Shown: piece after piece, positions 33,459-40,931 of the stretch | Layout: every line of letters begins with the position of its first letter | Position numbering within the stretch: the stretch's first letter is position 1 | Source of the DNA: Nesterenkonia sp. E16_10 | GTDB lineage: Bacteria; Actinomycetota; Actinomycetes; Actinomycetales; Micrococcaceae | Assembly (NCBI RefSeq): GCF_017347085.1 | Contig: NZ_JADPSA010000029.1 | Span: 62,001 to 126,000 of the forward strand | Direction of reading: 5' to 3' | DNA length: 64,000 nucleotides | The notes under the pieces: model-generated | Told to the model about the DNA's origin: nothing | The model's database searches: none | What the model saw: the letters and a program-made list of their open reading frames with translations, nothing else | Translations under genes and position numbers: made by a program

Positions 33459-34505
33459 ATGACACAGGCTTCCATGACTTACAGAACACTGGGACGCAGC
33501 GGTGCAGTGGTCTCTGCCCAGGCGCTGGGCACGATGACCTTCGGTGCGGAGGCCGATGAGGCCACCTCGCATGCGCTTCTCGACGCCTACGTGGCGGCCG
33601 GCGGCAATTTCATCGACACCGCCGACGTCTACACCGCAGGCACCAGTGAGGAGATCATCGGCCGCTGGCTCGCTTCCCACCCGACCGAGGCACGCCAGAT
33701 CGTTCTCGCAACCAAGGGTCGCTTTCCCATGGGACAGGGTCCCAATGACCTGGGCACCTCACGCCGGCATCTGCGCGACGCGCTCGATGCCTCGCTGCGC
33801 CGACTCGGCGTCGAGCATATTGATCTGTACCAGCTGCATGCCTGGGATGCGATCACCCCGCTGGATGAGACGCTGCGCTTCCTCGACGACGCCGTCACGG
33901 CCGGCAAGATCGGGTACTACGGGTTCTCCAACTTCACGGGTTGGCAGCTCACCAAGGCCGTCCACCTGGCTGATCGGCACGGCTGGTCGCTGCCGGTGAC
34001 CCTGCAGCCGCAGTACAACCTTCTGGTCCGCGGGATCGAGCACGAGATCGTCCCGGCGGCGCTTGATGCTGGGATCGGCCTGCTGCCGTGGTCGCCGCTG
34101 GGCGGCGGGTGGCTGAGCGGGAAGTACCGCCGCGATGAAGCACCGACCGGATCGACGCGGCTGGGGGAGAACCCGGAGCGTGGCATGGAAGCCTGGGAGA
34201 AGCGCAATGCCGAGGAACGCACCTGGCGGGTCATCGATGCCGTCTCCGCGGTGGCCGAGGAGCATCAAGCCACCCCCTCGCAGGTGTCGTTGGCCTGGTT
34301 GAGCGCCCAGCCTGCCGTCACTTCGGTCATCCTGGGGGTCCGTACGCTGGAGCAGCTTCGCGACAACATGTCGGCGGATGCGCTCGAGTTGAGCGCCGAT
34401 CAGCTCGATCGACTGACGGCTGCCAGCGAGCCTGAGATGGAGGACTACCCCTACGGCTCGGCAGGGGTTCAGCAGCGGCACCGCAAGCTCGCCGGTGGGC
34501 GGTGA
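33459..34505 (+). CDS. Aldo/keto reductase
   Basis: A 348-residue NADPH-dependent aldo/keto reductase with a TIM barrel. The catalytic tetrad is visible: Asp and Tyr in FIDTADVYTAGTS, Lys in VLATKGRFPMG and His in YQLHAWDAI. GYYGFSNFTGWQL and LLPWSPLGGGWLSGKY are strand-end motifs and SVILGVRTLEQLRDNM is the cofactor phosphate loop. It reduces aldehydes or ketones; substrate unknown. ATG 33459 follows AGAAGGACAGG. Divergent to a GyrI-like gene. A second AKR of another branch lies at 53469. Confidence 0.92.
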   Translation: MTQASMTYRTLGRSGAVVSAQALGTMTFGAEADEATSHALLDAYVAAGGNFIDTADVYTAGTSEEIIGRWLASHPTEARQIVLATKGRFPMGQGPNDLGTSRRHLRDALDASLRRLGVEHIDLYQLHAWDAITPLDETLRFLDDAVTAGKIGYYGFSNFTGWQLTKAVHLADRHGWSLPVTLQPQYNLLVRGIEHEIVPAALDAGIGLLPWSPLGGGWLSGKYRRDEAPTGSTRLGENPERGMEAWEKRNAEERTWRVIDAVSAVAEEHQATPSQVSLAWLSAQPAVTSVILGVRTLEQLRDNMSADALELSADQLDRLTAASEPEMEDYPYGSAGVQQRHRKLAGGR

Positions 34506-34529
34506 GGACGCGGGACCCAGAAGTGAGAT

Positions 34530-34568
34530 CCGGGTAGTCGAGGTCATCAGCTGACATCGACTACCCGG
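34530..34568. repeat. Perfect 12-bp inverted repeat after the aldo/keto reductase gene
   Basis: CCGGGTAGTCGA (34530-34541) pairs with TCGACTACCCGG (34557-34568). The 15-nt loop itself contains GTCA...TGAC. It could be the terminator of the reductase gene or a regulator site. Confidence 0.5.
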
Positions 34569-34642
34569 CGCTCAGTGTCTTGCGAGCGGTCCTGTGGAGC
34601 CCGCGAGGATCCCACAGAGCATCATCGCGTCGACCCAACGGC

Positions 34643-34690
34643 AGCACCAGGGCGGGCCCGCTCTCAGAGCCGGGGGCCCGCCCTGGTGCT
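34643..34690. terminator. Bidirectional GC-rich terminator hairpin
   Basis: A perfect 17-bp stem, AGCACCAGGGCGGGCCC (34643-34659) with its complement at 34674-34690 and a 14-nt loop. It lies between convergent genes, 8 bp from the DUF3618 stop, so it can end transcription from both sides. Confidence 0.7.
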
Positions 34691-34698
34691 GTGCTGGT

Positions 34699-35274
34699 TC
34701 AGCCCCGGACGTCCTGAGCCGAGGAATTCGCTGAGTCTGCGACCGTGTCTTTCTGGTCCTGTCCTTCGGACTTCACGTTCTGCGCACTCTCAGCCGCTGA
34801 GTCCCGGACTCGCTGCGCAGATTCCTGCGCCGGTTCCTTGAGCTCCTCAGCCATCGACTTCGCCTGGCTCTTGGCATCATCGACCAGGGGCTGGGCCTGG
34901 TCCTCGAGCTTGGCGGCCGCCCTCTTCTCCGGCTCAGAGGCCGGCACGAGCGAGGCTGCGAGCCACCCGGCGCCCAGGGCGATCAGCCCGGCCGCCAACG
35001 GGTTTCCGCGAGTCTTCTGCTTCGCCGCTCCGGGCGCCTGGTGGAGGCCTTCGGCTGCGTGGTGCGCCTGATCAGAGACCGTGGTCGAGGCGTCATCGGC
35101 AGAGCCCATCACGTGATCCTTCCATCCGCCTACGGTGTTGCGGACCTTCTCGGTCTGTCGCTGCGCGACCTTGGAGGGTGAGACCTTGTCGGCGACGGCG
35201 TCGACGTCAAGGGAGAGGCTGCTGCGGGTCCGCTCGATATCGGCGCGGATCTCTTCCGGAGTCTGGTGTGTCAT
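34699..35274 (-). CDS. DUF3618 family membrane-associated protein
   Basis: A 191-residue protein with the DUF3618 N-terminus (TPEEIRADIERTRSSLSLDV DAVADKV, split here), one transmembrane segment (NPLAAGLIALGAGWLAASLV, about residues 91-110) and long charged, Ala/Gln/Ser-rich helical flanks. It is the third gene of a coupled operon with an actinobacterial holin-like gene and a Pro/Thr-rich membrane protein. Such trios are widespread in Micrococcales and are associated with envelope stress; the mechanism is not known. Confidence 0.85.
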   Translation of the reverse strand: MTHQTPEEIRADIERTRSSLSLDVDAVADKVSPSKVAQRQTEKVRNTVGGWKDHVMGSADDASTTVSDQAHHAAEGLHQAPGAAKQKTRGNPLAAGLIALGAGWLAASLVPASEPEKRAAAKLEDQAQPLVDDAKSQAKSMAEELKEPAQESAQRVRDSAAESAQNVKSEGQDQKDTVADSANSSAQDVRG

Positions 35275-35753
35275 CGGGTCTCCTTGGTGGGGGTGAGTGC
35301 GTCAGGTACTTCTTTGAGGGTCTCCGTCGTGTGCGGGGCGCCCTTGACCTGCTCCAGGTTCTTCTTGCCGAGCACCGCCAGCACCGCGGCGATGAGCGCC
35401 CAGACCGCAGCGACGATCACCGCAGACCAGGCCGATCCCAGATCGGTGGAGCCGATCCCGGCCCAGAGGGCGATGGAGAGGAAGAGCAGCACGAAATGCC
35501 CGGCGATGCCGGCGCCGCCGAACATGCCCGCGCCCTTGCCGGACCTTTTCGCGGTCTCGGAGAGCTCCGCCTTCGCCAGCGCTGTCTCCTGCCGGATCAG
35601 TGTGGAGAGGTCATTGCTGACCTGGGACATCAACGACCCCAAGGATTCCTGCTCCGCCTTGCGCTCGGCCTGGCGTGCAGTGTCGACAGGCGCGGGGCCA
35701 GGTGAGGCCGACCCTGTGGGGGAGTGTCCGGTCGGGGAATGGAAGTTGCTCAT
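35271..35753 (-). CDS. Actinobacterial holin-X/phage holin family membrane protein
   Basis: A 160-residue protein. MSQVSNDLSTLIRQETALAK then ELSETAKRSGKGAGMFGGAG is the hallmark of the putative actinobacterial holin-X family, followed by two transmembrane helices (IAGHFVLLFLSIALWAGIG and WSAVIVAAVWALIAAVLAVL). Despite the name it is a chromosomal membrane protein, not a lysis protein. Its start and end overlap the neighbouring genes by 4 bases each (ATGA), so the operon is translationally coupled. Confidence 0.87.
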   Translation of the reverse strand: MSNFHSPTGHSPTGSASPGPAPVDTARQAERKAEQESLGSLMSQVSNDLSTLIRQETALAKAELSETAKRSGKGAGMFGGAGIAGHFVLLFLSIALWAGIGSTDLGSAWSAVIVAAVWALIAAVLAVLGKKNLEQVKGAPHTTETLKEVPDALTPTKETR

Positions 35754-36670
35754 CGGCCAGCACCTCCGGCGTAGGGATCCGTGCCTCCCGCGGGGATGGT
35801 GCCGGGGACCGGGCCAGAGGCGGTGCCGGCCGAGGTGCCGGGAGCAGGCCCGGAGGCGTTGCCAGCTGCGGTACCGGGCGTAGGCGCGGTGCCGGCTGCG
35901 GCCCCGGCAGGAGTCTCGGGGGTGCTGTGTCGAGCCGGGTGCCCAGACGCGCTGGTGGCCCGGTGGTTCGAGGTCGAGGAGCTCGGCTGAGCGTCATCGG
36001 CATGATTCTGCTTGAGCCCACGAGTGAACCGGCCTGCGGCAAAACCGACCCCGGCCGCGATGGCCAGGAACGCCACCGGTCGACGACGCGCGAAGCTCTG
36101 CACCTCGTGCAGGACCTCCCTCGGATCGTGGTCTTCGAGCCAGCTGGCGGTGGCCTCGGCGCGGCTGTTCAACTGGTCCACGAGGTCCTTCGCAACCCCG
36201 GGCTCAGGCTTCTCCCCACGAGCGATGCGGGCGACGTCGTCGCTGAAGCTGCGGACCGTGCCTGCTGCGCGATCCAGCTGCTCAGCTGCCTGGGACTCGA
36301 GCACCGTGCCCGCCTCACCACCGAGGCGCTTGGCCTCGCGCACCGCGTCGTCCTTGACCCCTGCGGCTTCCTGAGCCGCGGTGTCCTTGACCGCCCGTCC
36401 GGCCTCTGTGGCGTCCCCGGCGACATCCTGGGCCGCACCTCTGGCCCCATTGGTGTTCGAGGCAGAACCGGTCTCGGAGGCATGCGGGTCGGAGTAGCCT
36501 GGTTCACCGGTCACAGACTCGAGGCCCGGTGGGGCTGAGGACACTGCAGGAACCGGCTCAGTCGCAGCCGGGGCGGGTGGAGCGGATCCGGGTGCTGCTG
36601 TGGAGGGGGTCCCGTGCGCGGCATCTTCTGGGTTGGACGGGCGGGGCGGTGTGTTGTTGTGGTCAGTCAT
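35750..36670 (-). CDS. Membrane protein with low-complexity termini, envelope-stress operon leader
   Basis: A 306-residue protein. The N-terminal 80 residues are Pro/Ala/Thr-rich. Residues about 80-205 are charged amphipathic helices (AQDVAGDATEAGRAVKDTAA, AEQLDRAAGTVRSFSDDVAR). One transmembrane segment follows (AFLAIAAGVGFAAGRFTRG), then a C-terminal tail with GTAxGxAxGPxPGT repeats. The repeats suggest slippage-prone DNA. It probably sits in the membrane with its helices in the cytoplasm. ATG 36670 follows AAAGG. It heads the three-gene operon. Confidence 0.78.
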   Translation of the reverse strand: MTDHNNTPPRPSNPEDAAHGTPSTAAPGSAPPAPAATEPVPAVSSAPPGLESVTGEPGYSDPHASETGSASNTNGARGAAQDVAGDATEAGRAVKDTAAQEAAGVKDDAVREAKRLGGEAGTVLESQAAEQLDRAAGTVRSFSDDVARIARGEKPEPGVAKDLVDQLNSRAEATASWLEDHDPREVLHEVQSFARRRPVAFLAIAAGVGFAAGRFTRGLKQNHADDAQPSSSTSNHRATSASGHPARHSTPETPAGAAAGTAPTPGTAAGNASGPAPGTSAGTASGPVPGTIPAGGTDPYAGGAGR

Positions 36671-36952
36671 GACTGCCTTTCGTTGGAGTCATCTGCATCG
36701 GTGTCGGAGTGAACCGGGCAGGGTGAGGAGTCGCGCAGGGACGGCACCGAGGGCCAGGCAATGGCGACGATGCGGATCTGCCCACTGGAGTAAGGGGACA
36801 GCGAGGGCACCAGGGGTGGCGTCTGCAGTTCGGTGCAGAGCAGGAGCTTCCCCGACGGCGCGCGTGGAGGTCGTGGCGCGGGGTCGAGCCGCGGTGCAGG
36901 TCCCGGAATTCTCACACTTCACGCACCCACCGACCTGGTTGCGGACAGGCCG

Positions 36953-37043
36953 GGAACAGGCGGAAGTGCCATCAGGAAGAAGTGAATTGCGCTCCACGGG
37001 GTGCCCCTTGAATTCAGAATCAAGAGCCCGTTGCTTGAGCTGA
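36953..37043 (+). repeat. 91-bp inverted-repeat copy 1 flanking the GAF-ANTAR gene
   Basis: This 91-bp block matches 38107-38197 on the opposite strand without gaps. By eye 81 of 91 positions agree, and the inner 40 (37004-37043, starting CCCCTTGAATTCAGAATCAA) are identical. Differences cluster at 36971-36977. Together the copies bracket the GAF-ANTAR gene. Confidence 0.9.
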
Positions 37044-37075
37044 ACATGACGGTAGTTCATGGTTGAGCCAGGGTA

Positions 37076-37100
37076 AAGACTACAAAGTCTTCAATTTTTT
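37076..37100 (+). terminator. Intrinsic terminator in the GAF-ANTAR leader
   Basis: AAGACT (37076-37081), loop ACAA, AGTCTT (37086-37091), then CAA and six T. It is the only U-tract terminator noticed here. No plus-strand gene precedes it, so it lies in the likely leader of the downstream ANTAR gene. A possible promoter is TTGCTT (37031-37036), 16 bp, TAGTTC (37053-37058). Confidence 0.6.
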
Positions 37101-37222
37101 AAGGACATGACGAGCTCTGGCTGCAGTCGCGTGCGGGTGCTGTCGGGAACGTAAGCCTCTGACGTAGCGTCGGGGAGAACCCGTCGTCTGTCGAACGGGA
37201 CCGATGTGAAGGAGTCTTGCTG

Positions 37223-37927
37223 ATGGAGACCACCAAAGACCCCCAGGACCTGGCCACCGCACTGGCCGATGTGCTGACTCAGAATCGCGACATAGCAGGC
37301 ATGCTGAGAAGCATCGCGGAGTTGGCCGCTCAGCATCTGTCCACCGACCGGGAAGTCTTGTGCGGAATTCTGTTGAACCGTGCCAAGCGAAACATGGTGC
37401 TGGCCACCAGCTCGTTGGAAGCTCAACAGATGGATGAACTGCAGGCCGGGTTTGATGAAGGGCCATGCCTGGAGGCTCAGATGACGGGAAATCTCATACG
37501 GGTCGCCGATGTCCGGTATGAGAATCGGTGGCCGGAGTACATGGCCGAGGTGCGCGACCGAGGTCTGCGCAGCATCGTGGCGGTGCCGGTCATCATGAAG
37601 GGATCCTCCACGGCGGCACTGAACCTCTACACCCGCGAAGTGGGGGCCTTCACCGAAGAAGAGATCGATGCCGCGAGGCGCTTCGCCGAAGCCGTTTCCA
37701 CCGTGGTGGCCATTGCGGTGCGAATCGCCGCCTATGCCGAGGATGTCGAAGACCGCCGGCGCGCCATGAAGACACGATCAACGATCGACACGGCGGTGGG
37801 CATCATCATGGCTCAGAACCGGTGCAGCCAGGATGAGGCGGTGAGGGTTCTCAAGGCAGCCTCCAATCACCGCAACATCAAACTGCGCGCGTTGGCCGAA
37901 GAGCTCGTGGCGTCCACCGGTGGCTAG
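37223..37927 (+). CDS. GAF-ANTAR domain transcription antiterminator
   Basis: A 234-residue protein. The N-terminal GAF domain (about residues 15-165) contains MLRSIAELAAQHLSTDREVL, FDEGPCLEAQMTGNLIRVAD and RGLRSIVAVPVIMKGSSTAA. The C-terminal ANTAR domain (about 175-230) has MKTRSTIDTAVGIIMAQNRC and SQDEAVRVLKAASNHRNIKL. ANTAR proteins bind RNA stem-loops and prevent termination; GAF domains sense small molecules or signals. ATG 37223 follows AAGGAG. A terminator with a T-tract sits about 120 bp upstream, and 91-bp inverted repeats flank the gene. The target transcripts are unknown; self-control is plausible. Confidence 0.92.
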   Translation: METTKDPQDLATALADVLTQNRDIAGMLRSIAELAAQHLSTDREVLCGILLNRAKRNMVLATSSLEAQQMDELQAGFDEGPCLEAQMTGNLIRVADVRYENRWPEYMAEVRDRGLRSIVAVPVIMKGSSTAALNLYTREVGAFTEEEIDAARRFAEAVSTVVAIAVRIAAYAEDVEDRRRAMKTRSTIDTAVGIIMAQNRCSQDEAVRVLKAASNHRNIKLRALAEELVASTGG

Positions 37928-38274
37928 GACTTGTCACCAGGTGTGTTCATCGAGCATCGGTGCTGTGCGACCCGGACCCGGGGCGATGGCAGTGCATCGA
38001 TCCGCCCCGAAGTTGCGGGAGCCAGCACGCTCGCGTGGTGACTGGCCGAGGATTCGAAGAGTCTGCAGGAGCTTCCATGGGGCGGGAGACTCGGTTAGCA
38101 TCGGTCTCAGCTCAAGCAACGGGCTCTTGATTCTGAATTCAAGGGGTATCCCGTGGGGCGCAATTCACTTCTCGTCGTCGGCACTTCTGCCTGTTCCGGA
38201 GTCGTCAGCACCGGGGTCACGCGGTACGCAGTGCCTCGCCACCGGACTGCCCGCGTCCAGCAGGGGGTGCCCCG
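37928..38274. other. Intergenic region holding repeat copy 2
   Basis: About 350 bp between the GAF-ANTAR and CBS-like genes. It holds the second 91-bp copy, and within it GGGTAT (38144-38149), a sequence typical of the -10 of SigB/SigF-type promoters; copy 1 reads GGGCAC there. A possible alternative-sigma promoter for the CBS-like gene is therefore present. Nothing else recognised. Confidence 0.5.
38107..38197 (-). repeat. 91-bp inverted-repeat copy 2
   Basis: Reverse-complement match of 36953-37043 (81/91 by eye, inner 40 identical). The two copies point towards the genes outside the ANTAR segment: copy 1 on the minus strand towards 36670, copy 2 on the plus strand towards 38275. Confidence 0.9.
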
Positions 38275-38697
38275 ATGACCACCGTCAACCAGCTCATGTC
38301 TGTGATCACCTCGAACCTGTTTGTGACCCAGTCCCTGCACGATGCCGCGGCGCTGGTCTGTGGCGGGGATGTCAGCGGAGGAGAGACCGCAGCGCTGGTG
38401 AGCGATCTTTCCCACCGGCCGGTGGGATTGATCACCGAGGCGAATCTGGCCGAGGTCGCGGCGCGCCACCCCTTTGACTGGAGGAAGAAGCGCTGTGCCT
38501 GCCTCCTGACCGAGGATCTCGACTTCCTCAGGCCGGAGCACGATATCGAAGGCGTGCTCGAACGTTATCGGGCCGATGACGTCAGGCCCCTGCTCGTCCT
38601 CGAGGGGGACGATCCGGTGGGCATCGTGTATCCGGCTGCAGTGTTCGCCTGGTGCGCGGAGCAGCGGTCGCCGATCTTGATGCGCCCCCGTCATTGA
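38275..38697 (+). CDS. CBS-domain-like protein
   Basis: A 140-residue protein with a degenerate CBS-pair pattern: MTTVNQLMSVITSNLFVTQS, AALVSDLSHRPVGLITEANL, then ACLLTEDLDFLRPEHDIEGV and VRPLLVLEGDDPVGIVYPAA. CBS domains bind adenosine nucleotides and regulate partner proteins. ATG 38275 follows GGGGGTG. The repeat copy 2 lies immediately upstream and may supply its promoter. It stands alone and probably acts on partners in trans. Confidence 0.7.
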   Translation: MTTVNQLMSVITSNLFVTQSLHDAAALVCGGDVSGGETAALVSDLSHRPVGLITEANLAEVAARHPFDWRKKRCACLLTEDLDFLRPEHDIEGVLERYRADDVRPLLVLEGDDPVGIVYPAAVFAWCAEQRSPILMRPRH

Positions 38698-38767
38698 GCA
38701 GCCAACAGGACTCAGCCTCCAGAAGTCTGTGTCGAGCCTCTCGGAGGTGGTGGACACGGCGCTATTG

Positions 38768-38796
38768 TCATAGCAGGGCACGGTGTCCTGCTATGA
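38768..38796. promoter_or_regulatory. 10-bp dyad at the start of a membrane-protein transcript
   Basis: TCATAGCAGG (38768-38777) pairs perfectly with CCTGCTATGA (38787-38796) around a 9-nt centre. TATTGT (38763-38768) just before it could be a -10, and the GAGGAGG ribosome site begins at the dyad's right end. It may be an operator or an RNA hairpin next to the ribosome site. Confidence 0.4.
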
Positions 38797-38812
38797 GGAG
38801 GCCCCGAGCGCT

Positions 38813-39565
38813 ATGAAGAAGAAGAGTCTGGGACCACGGATTCGGCGAGTCTTCCTGTGGACGATGATCGGCTCGTTCTGTCTCGCGGCGGCTGCCGGGA
38901 TCTTCGTCCTGATCGGCGTGAGCTTCGGCGAGACCGGCGCGCGGGTGCTGGCGACAACCTCGACGGTGGGCGCCTTCAGCCTGGCGATGCTGTGCTGCGG
39001 CGCGGTCTTCGGTCGGCCCAGTCGGATGGTGGGCGTGGCAGGTGTGGCAGTCTGCCTGCTCACCTTGGCCTGGAGCGTCTTCATGATCTGGTCCGAGGCG
39101 GACCACGAATGGAGCACATTCCAGGTGCTGCTCTCGGGGATCACCTTCACCGTGGCGTTCAGCTTCGCGAGCCTGGTCCTGGCATCCGCCACCGCTCGTG
39201 ACAAGCTGATCCGCGGCCTGCTCTTCTCCTGCCTGGGGCTGATCGGTGTCAGCGTTGCCCTCACGATGGTGCTGATCTGGGATGAGGGGTGGGAGGGTGA
39301 ACTCTTCCCCCGCGCCTATGGCATCGTGCTGATTCTGGCGGTTCTCTGCGGGGTGGTAGCTCCGCTGCTATCGAGTCTTCGGGCGCGAGGCGCCCCGCAC
39401 CGGTCGCAGGATCAGCGAGGAGCCCGAGACGAGGCCGGGGCCGTGCCCACCGAGGGGGAAGCGCTTGACCCGGCCCTGGTGGCCGCCCTGCGGCAGGAGG
39501 CGGCGACCCGAGGGATCACGGTGGCGCAGCTTGTGGATCCGCTGCTGCGCGCTCCACGGCAGTAG
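38813..39565 (+). CDS. Multi-helix membrane protein, unknown function
   Basis: A 250-residue protein with six transmembrane helices (e.g. VFLWTMIGSFCLAAAAGIFV, VGAFSLAMLCCGAVFG, MVGVAGVAVCLLTLAWSVFM, GLLFSCLGLIGVSVALTMVL, AYGIVLILAVLCGVVAPLLS) and a hydrophilic cytoplasmic C-terminus (about residues 195-250) ending PALVAALRQEAATRGITVAQ. No family known to me. ATG 38813 with GAGGAGG 11 bases upstream. A dyad lies at the likely transcript start. Confidence 0.72.
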   Translation: MKKKSLGPRIRRVFLWTMIGSFCLAAAAGIFVLIGVSFGETGARVLATTSTVGAFSLAMLCCGAVFGRPSRMVGVAGVAVCLLTLAWSVFMIWSEADHEWSTFQVLLSGITFTVAFSFASLVLASATARDKLIRGLLFSCLGLIGVSVALTMVLIWDEGWEGELFPRAYGIVLILAVLCGVVAPLLSSLRARGAPHRSQDQRGARDEAGAVPTEGEALDPALVAALRQEAATRGITVAQLVDPLLRAPRQ

Positions 39566-39583
39566 CCGAACGCATCAGCGCTG

Positions 39584-39970
39584 CTAGGGGGTCCGACGGG
39601 TGGACCACACGGCCAGCCCGATGAGTGCTGGCTGGAAGAACAGCCGCACGAGCCGCTTGCGGTCGGTGTCCAGGCCGAACCCGTCACGCTGGTGCACATA
39701 CTGCGCGATGTTGCCGGGGAAGACGGCGGCGAAGAACACCCCTGCGGCCTTCCCGACCAACGGGCGGTGCGCACGGGAGAACAGCAGCGCGGTGCCCAGC
39801 CCGATCTCGGCGACGCCGGACGCCAGGACCGTGGTGTCAGGGTCCAGCGGGATCGATTCGGGCACCTGGGCGCGGAACTCCTCGCGGGCCCAGGCCAGGT
39901 GTGAGATCCCGGCGAAGGTGAGGGCCGATCCGAGAAAGATCCGACCGGTGGTGCGCGCGAGGGAAGCCAT
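39584..39970 (-). CDS. DoxX-family membrane protein
   Basis: A 128-residue protein with four hydrophobic helices and DoxX-like features: RIFLGSALTFAGISHLAWAR, VASGVAEIGLGTALLFSRAH (cut at VLASGVAEIGLG), AAGVFFAAVFPGNIAQYVHQ, and a C-terminal LFFQPALIGLAVWST. The AxxxxPGNxAQ signature is typical of the short DoxX subfamily. Members are membrane proteins linked to redox or thiosulfate functions, often unassigned. It converges on the gene at 38813-39565. Confidence 0.82.
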   Translation of the reverse strand: MASLARTTGRIFLGSALTFAGISHLAWAREEFRAQVPESIPLDPDTTVLASGVAEIGLGTALLFSRAHRPLVGKAAGVFFAAVFPGNIAQYVHQRDGFGLDTDRKRLVRLFFQPALIGLAVWSTRRTP

Positions 39971-40012
39971 GGAGACAGGTTATCCCCGCCGCACCCTCGA
40001 CGGGGAATCCGC

Positions 40013-40693
40013 TCAGGGACGACCGGCGGTGCCCTGCTCTCCGGTGCTGCCGGAGCGTTCCGGTGAGCGGGCCGCGACGATTCCGCTGCGCCACCCGGGT
40101 GCGTCCCCTCGCTCAGGCGGAGCCAGCGCGGCAGCGTCGATCCCAGCGGACTGCAGCAGCCAGGAGATCAGTGAGTTGGAGTTCCACATGTCTCCGATTC
40201 CGAACACGTCGCGCCCCCAGGTCAGCTGCGGGGCCTCGGGGATTCGGCCGATGAGAGCACCAACATCCTCCGCGGCGAGCGGGAATCGATGCGGGGGACC
40301 GACGGCCCATTCACGATCTGGGATGATTCCGTCTCTCCAACATCGGATCTCGTAGCGAAGGAACGGCGAGGCCCCGGACCAGGTGAAGCCCACAGGTCCC
40401 TGGGCCACCACGCCGCGAGGCCCGAGCGGCTGGCCCCATGCGCGGGTCATCTCCACCACATACTCAGCGGGGCCGTTGGTCACCTCCAGCGCGGCATGGA
40501 ACAACGGGCGGGGGCGTCTGCGCGCCCTGAGCGCGCGCAACGACTCCCACCATCTGCTCGTGTGGACCACGACGTGCCCGCCGGCCCCTACCGGGATCCA
40601 CCACAGGTCCAGGTGGTGCCCGGTCATGGCTGCGCGGACCGCGTGGTCGGGCACCAGGACGGGGACTCCATATCTGTAGGATACGGTCCGCAT
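40013..40693 (-). CDS. Conserved actinobacterial protein of unknown function with NSNS motif
   Basis: A 226-residue protein. I recall similar sequences in many actinobacteria but know no function. Visible blocks: HLDLWWIPVGAGGHVVVHTS, LFHAALEVTNGPAEYVVEM, FLRYEIRCWRDGIIPD, and WGRDVFGIGDMWNSNSLISW. The order HAAL...MWNSNSLISWLL resembles permuted papain-like (NlpC/LRAT-type) folds, where a His comes first and the nucleophile sits in NSNS; a catalytic Cys is not evident. ATG 40693 follows GGAG. It precedes the tRNA-Val gene. Confidence 0.65.
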   Translation of the reverse strand: MRTVSYRYGVPVLVPDHAVRAAMTGHHLDLWWIPVGAGGHVVVHTSRWWESLRALRARRRPRPLFHAALEVTNGPAEYVVEMTRAWGQPLGPRGVVAQGPVGFTWSGASPFLRYEIRCWRDGIIPDREWAVGPPHRFPLAAEDVGALIGRIPEAPQLTWGRDVFGIGDMWNSNSLISWLLQSAGIDAAALAPPERGDAPGWRSGIVAARSPERSGSTGEQGTAGRP

Positions 40694-40788
40694 GACGCCC
40701 GCTCCAGGGCCTATGCGCCTGCTCTGACGCCTTGCACCGCAGCGCTTTTCTGGGCGTGGAGCCAGGGGATGCGGGAACTTCGAAAAAA

Positions 40789-40864
40789 TGGTGGGCCCTG
40801 CCGGGATCGAACCGACGACACCCGCGGTGTAAACGCGGTGCTCTACCAGCTGAGCTAAAGGCCC
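40789..40864 (-). tRNA. tRNA-Val, anticodon UAC
   Basis: A complete 76-nt cloverleaf on the minus strand. The acceptor arm is GGGCCTT with AGGGCCC, the D arm is AGCTCAGCTGGTAGAGC, the anticodon stem CCGCG/CGCGG encloses loop TTTACAC with anticodon TAC, the T arm contains GGTTCGATCC, the discriminator base is A and CCA is encoded. It is the only tRNA seen. Confidence 0.97.
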
Positions 40865-40931
40865 GTGCCCAGATACCGCCGAATCGGCGCCATCCGGTGC
40901 AGCAAGAAGTGTAACAACCCCCAGCTGTGGC

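Larger units (their letters stand above)
36671..37222. other. Intergenic region with inverted-repeat copy, terminator and two promoters' worth of space
   Basis: About 550 bp between divergent genes. It holds one 91-bp repeat copy (36953-37043) and a terminator-like hairpin with T-tract (37076-37100). An 82-codon minus-strand frame at 36667-36915 (GTG start) overlaps the envelope-operon start by 4 bases but has no Shine-Dalgarno and no recognisable domain, so I do not call it. Confidence 0.55.

Noticed and set aside
38107-38781. 224-codon minus frame ending in the same 28 residues as a plus frame at 36600-37043
   Set aside because: The shared peptide end comes from the 91-bp inverted repeat. 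The bodies are antisense to real genes and unrelated, so neither frame is called as a gene.
40600-40930. Attachment site for an integrated element at tRNA-Val
   Set aside because: No integrase and no duplicated tRNA 3' end within the window.
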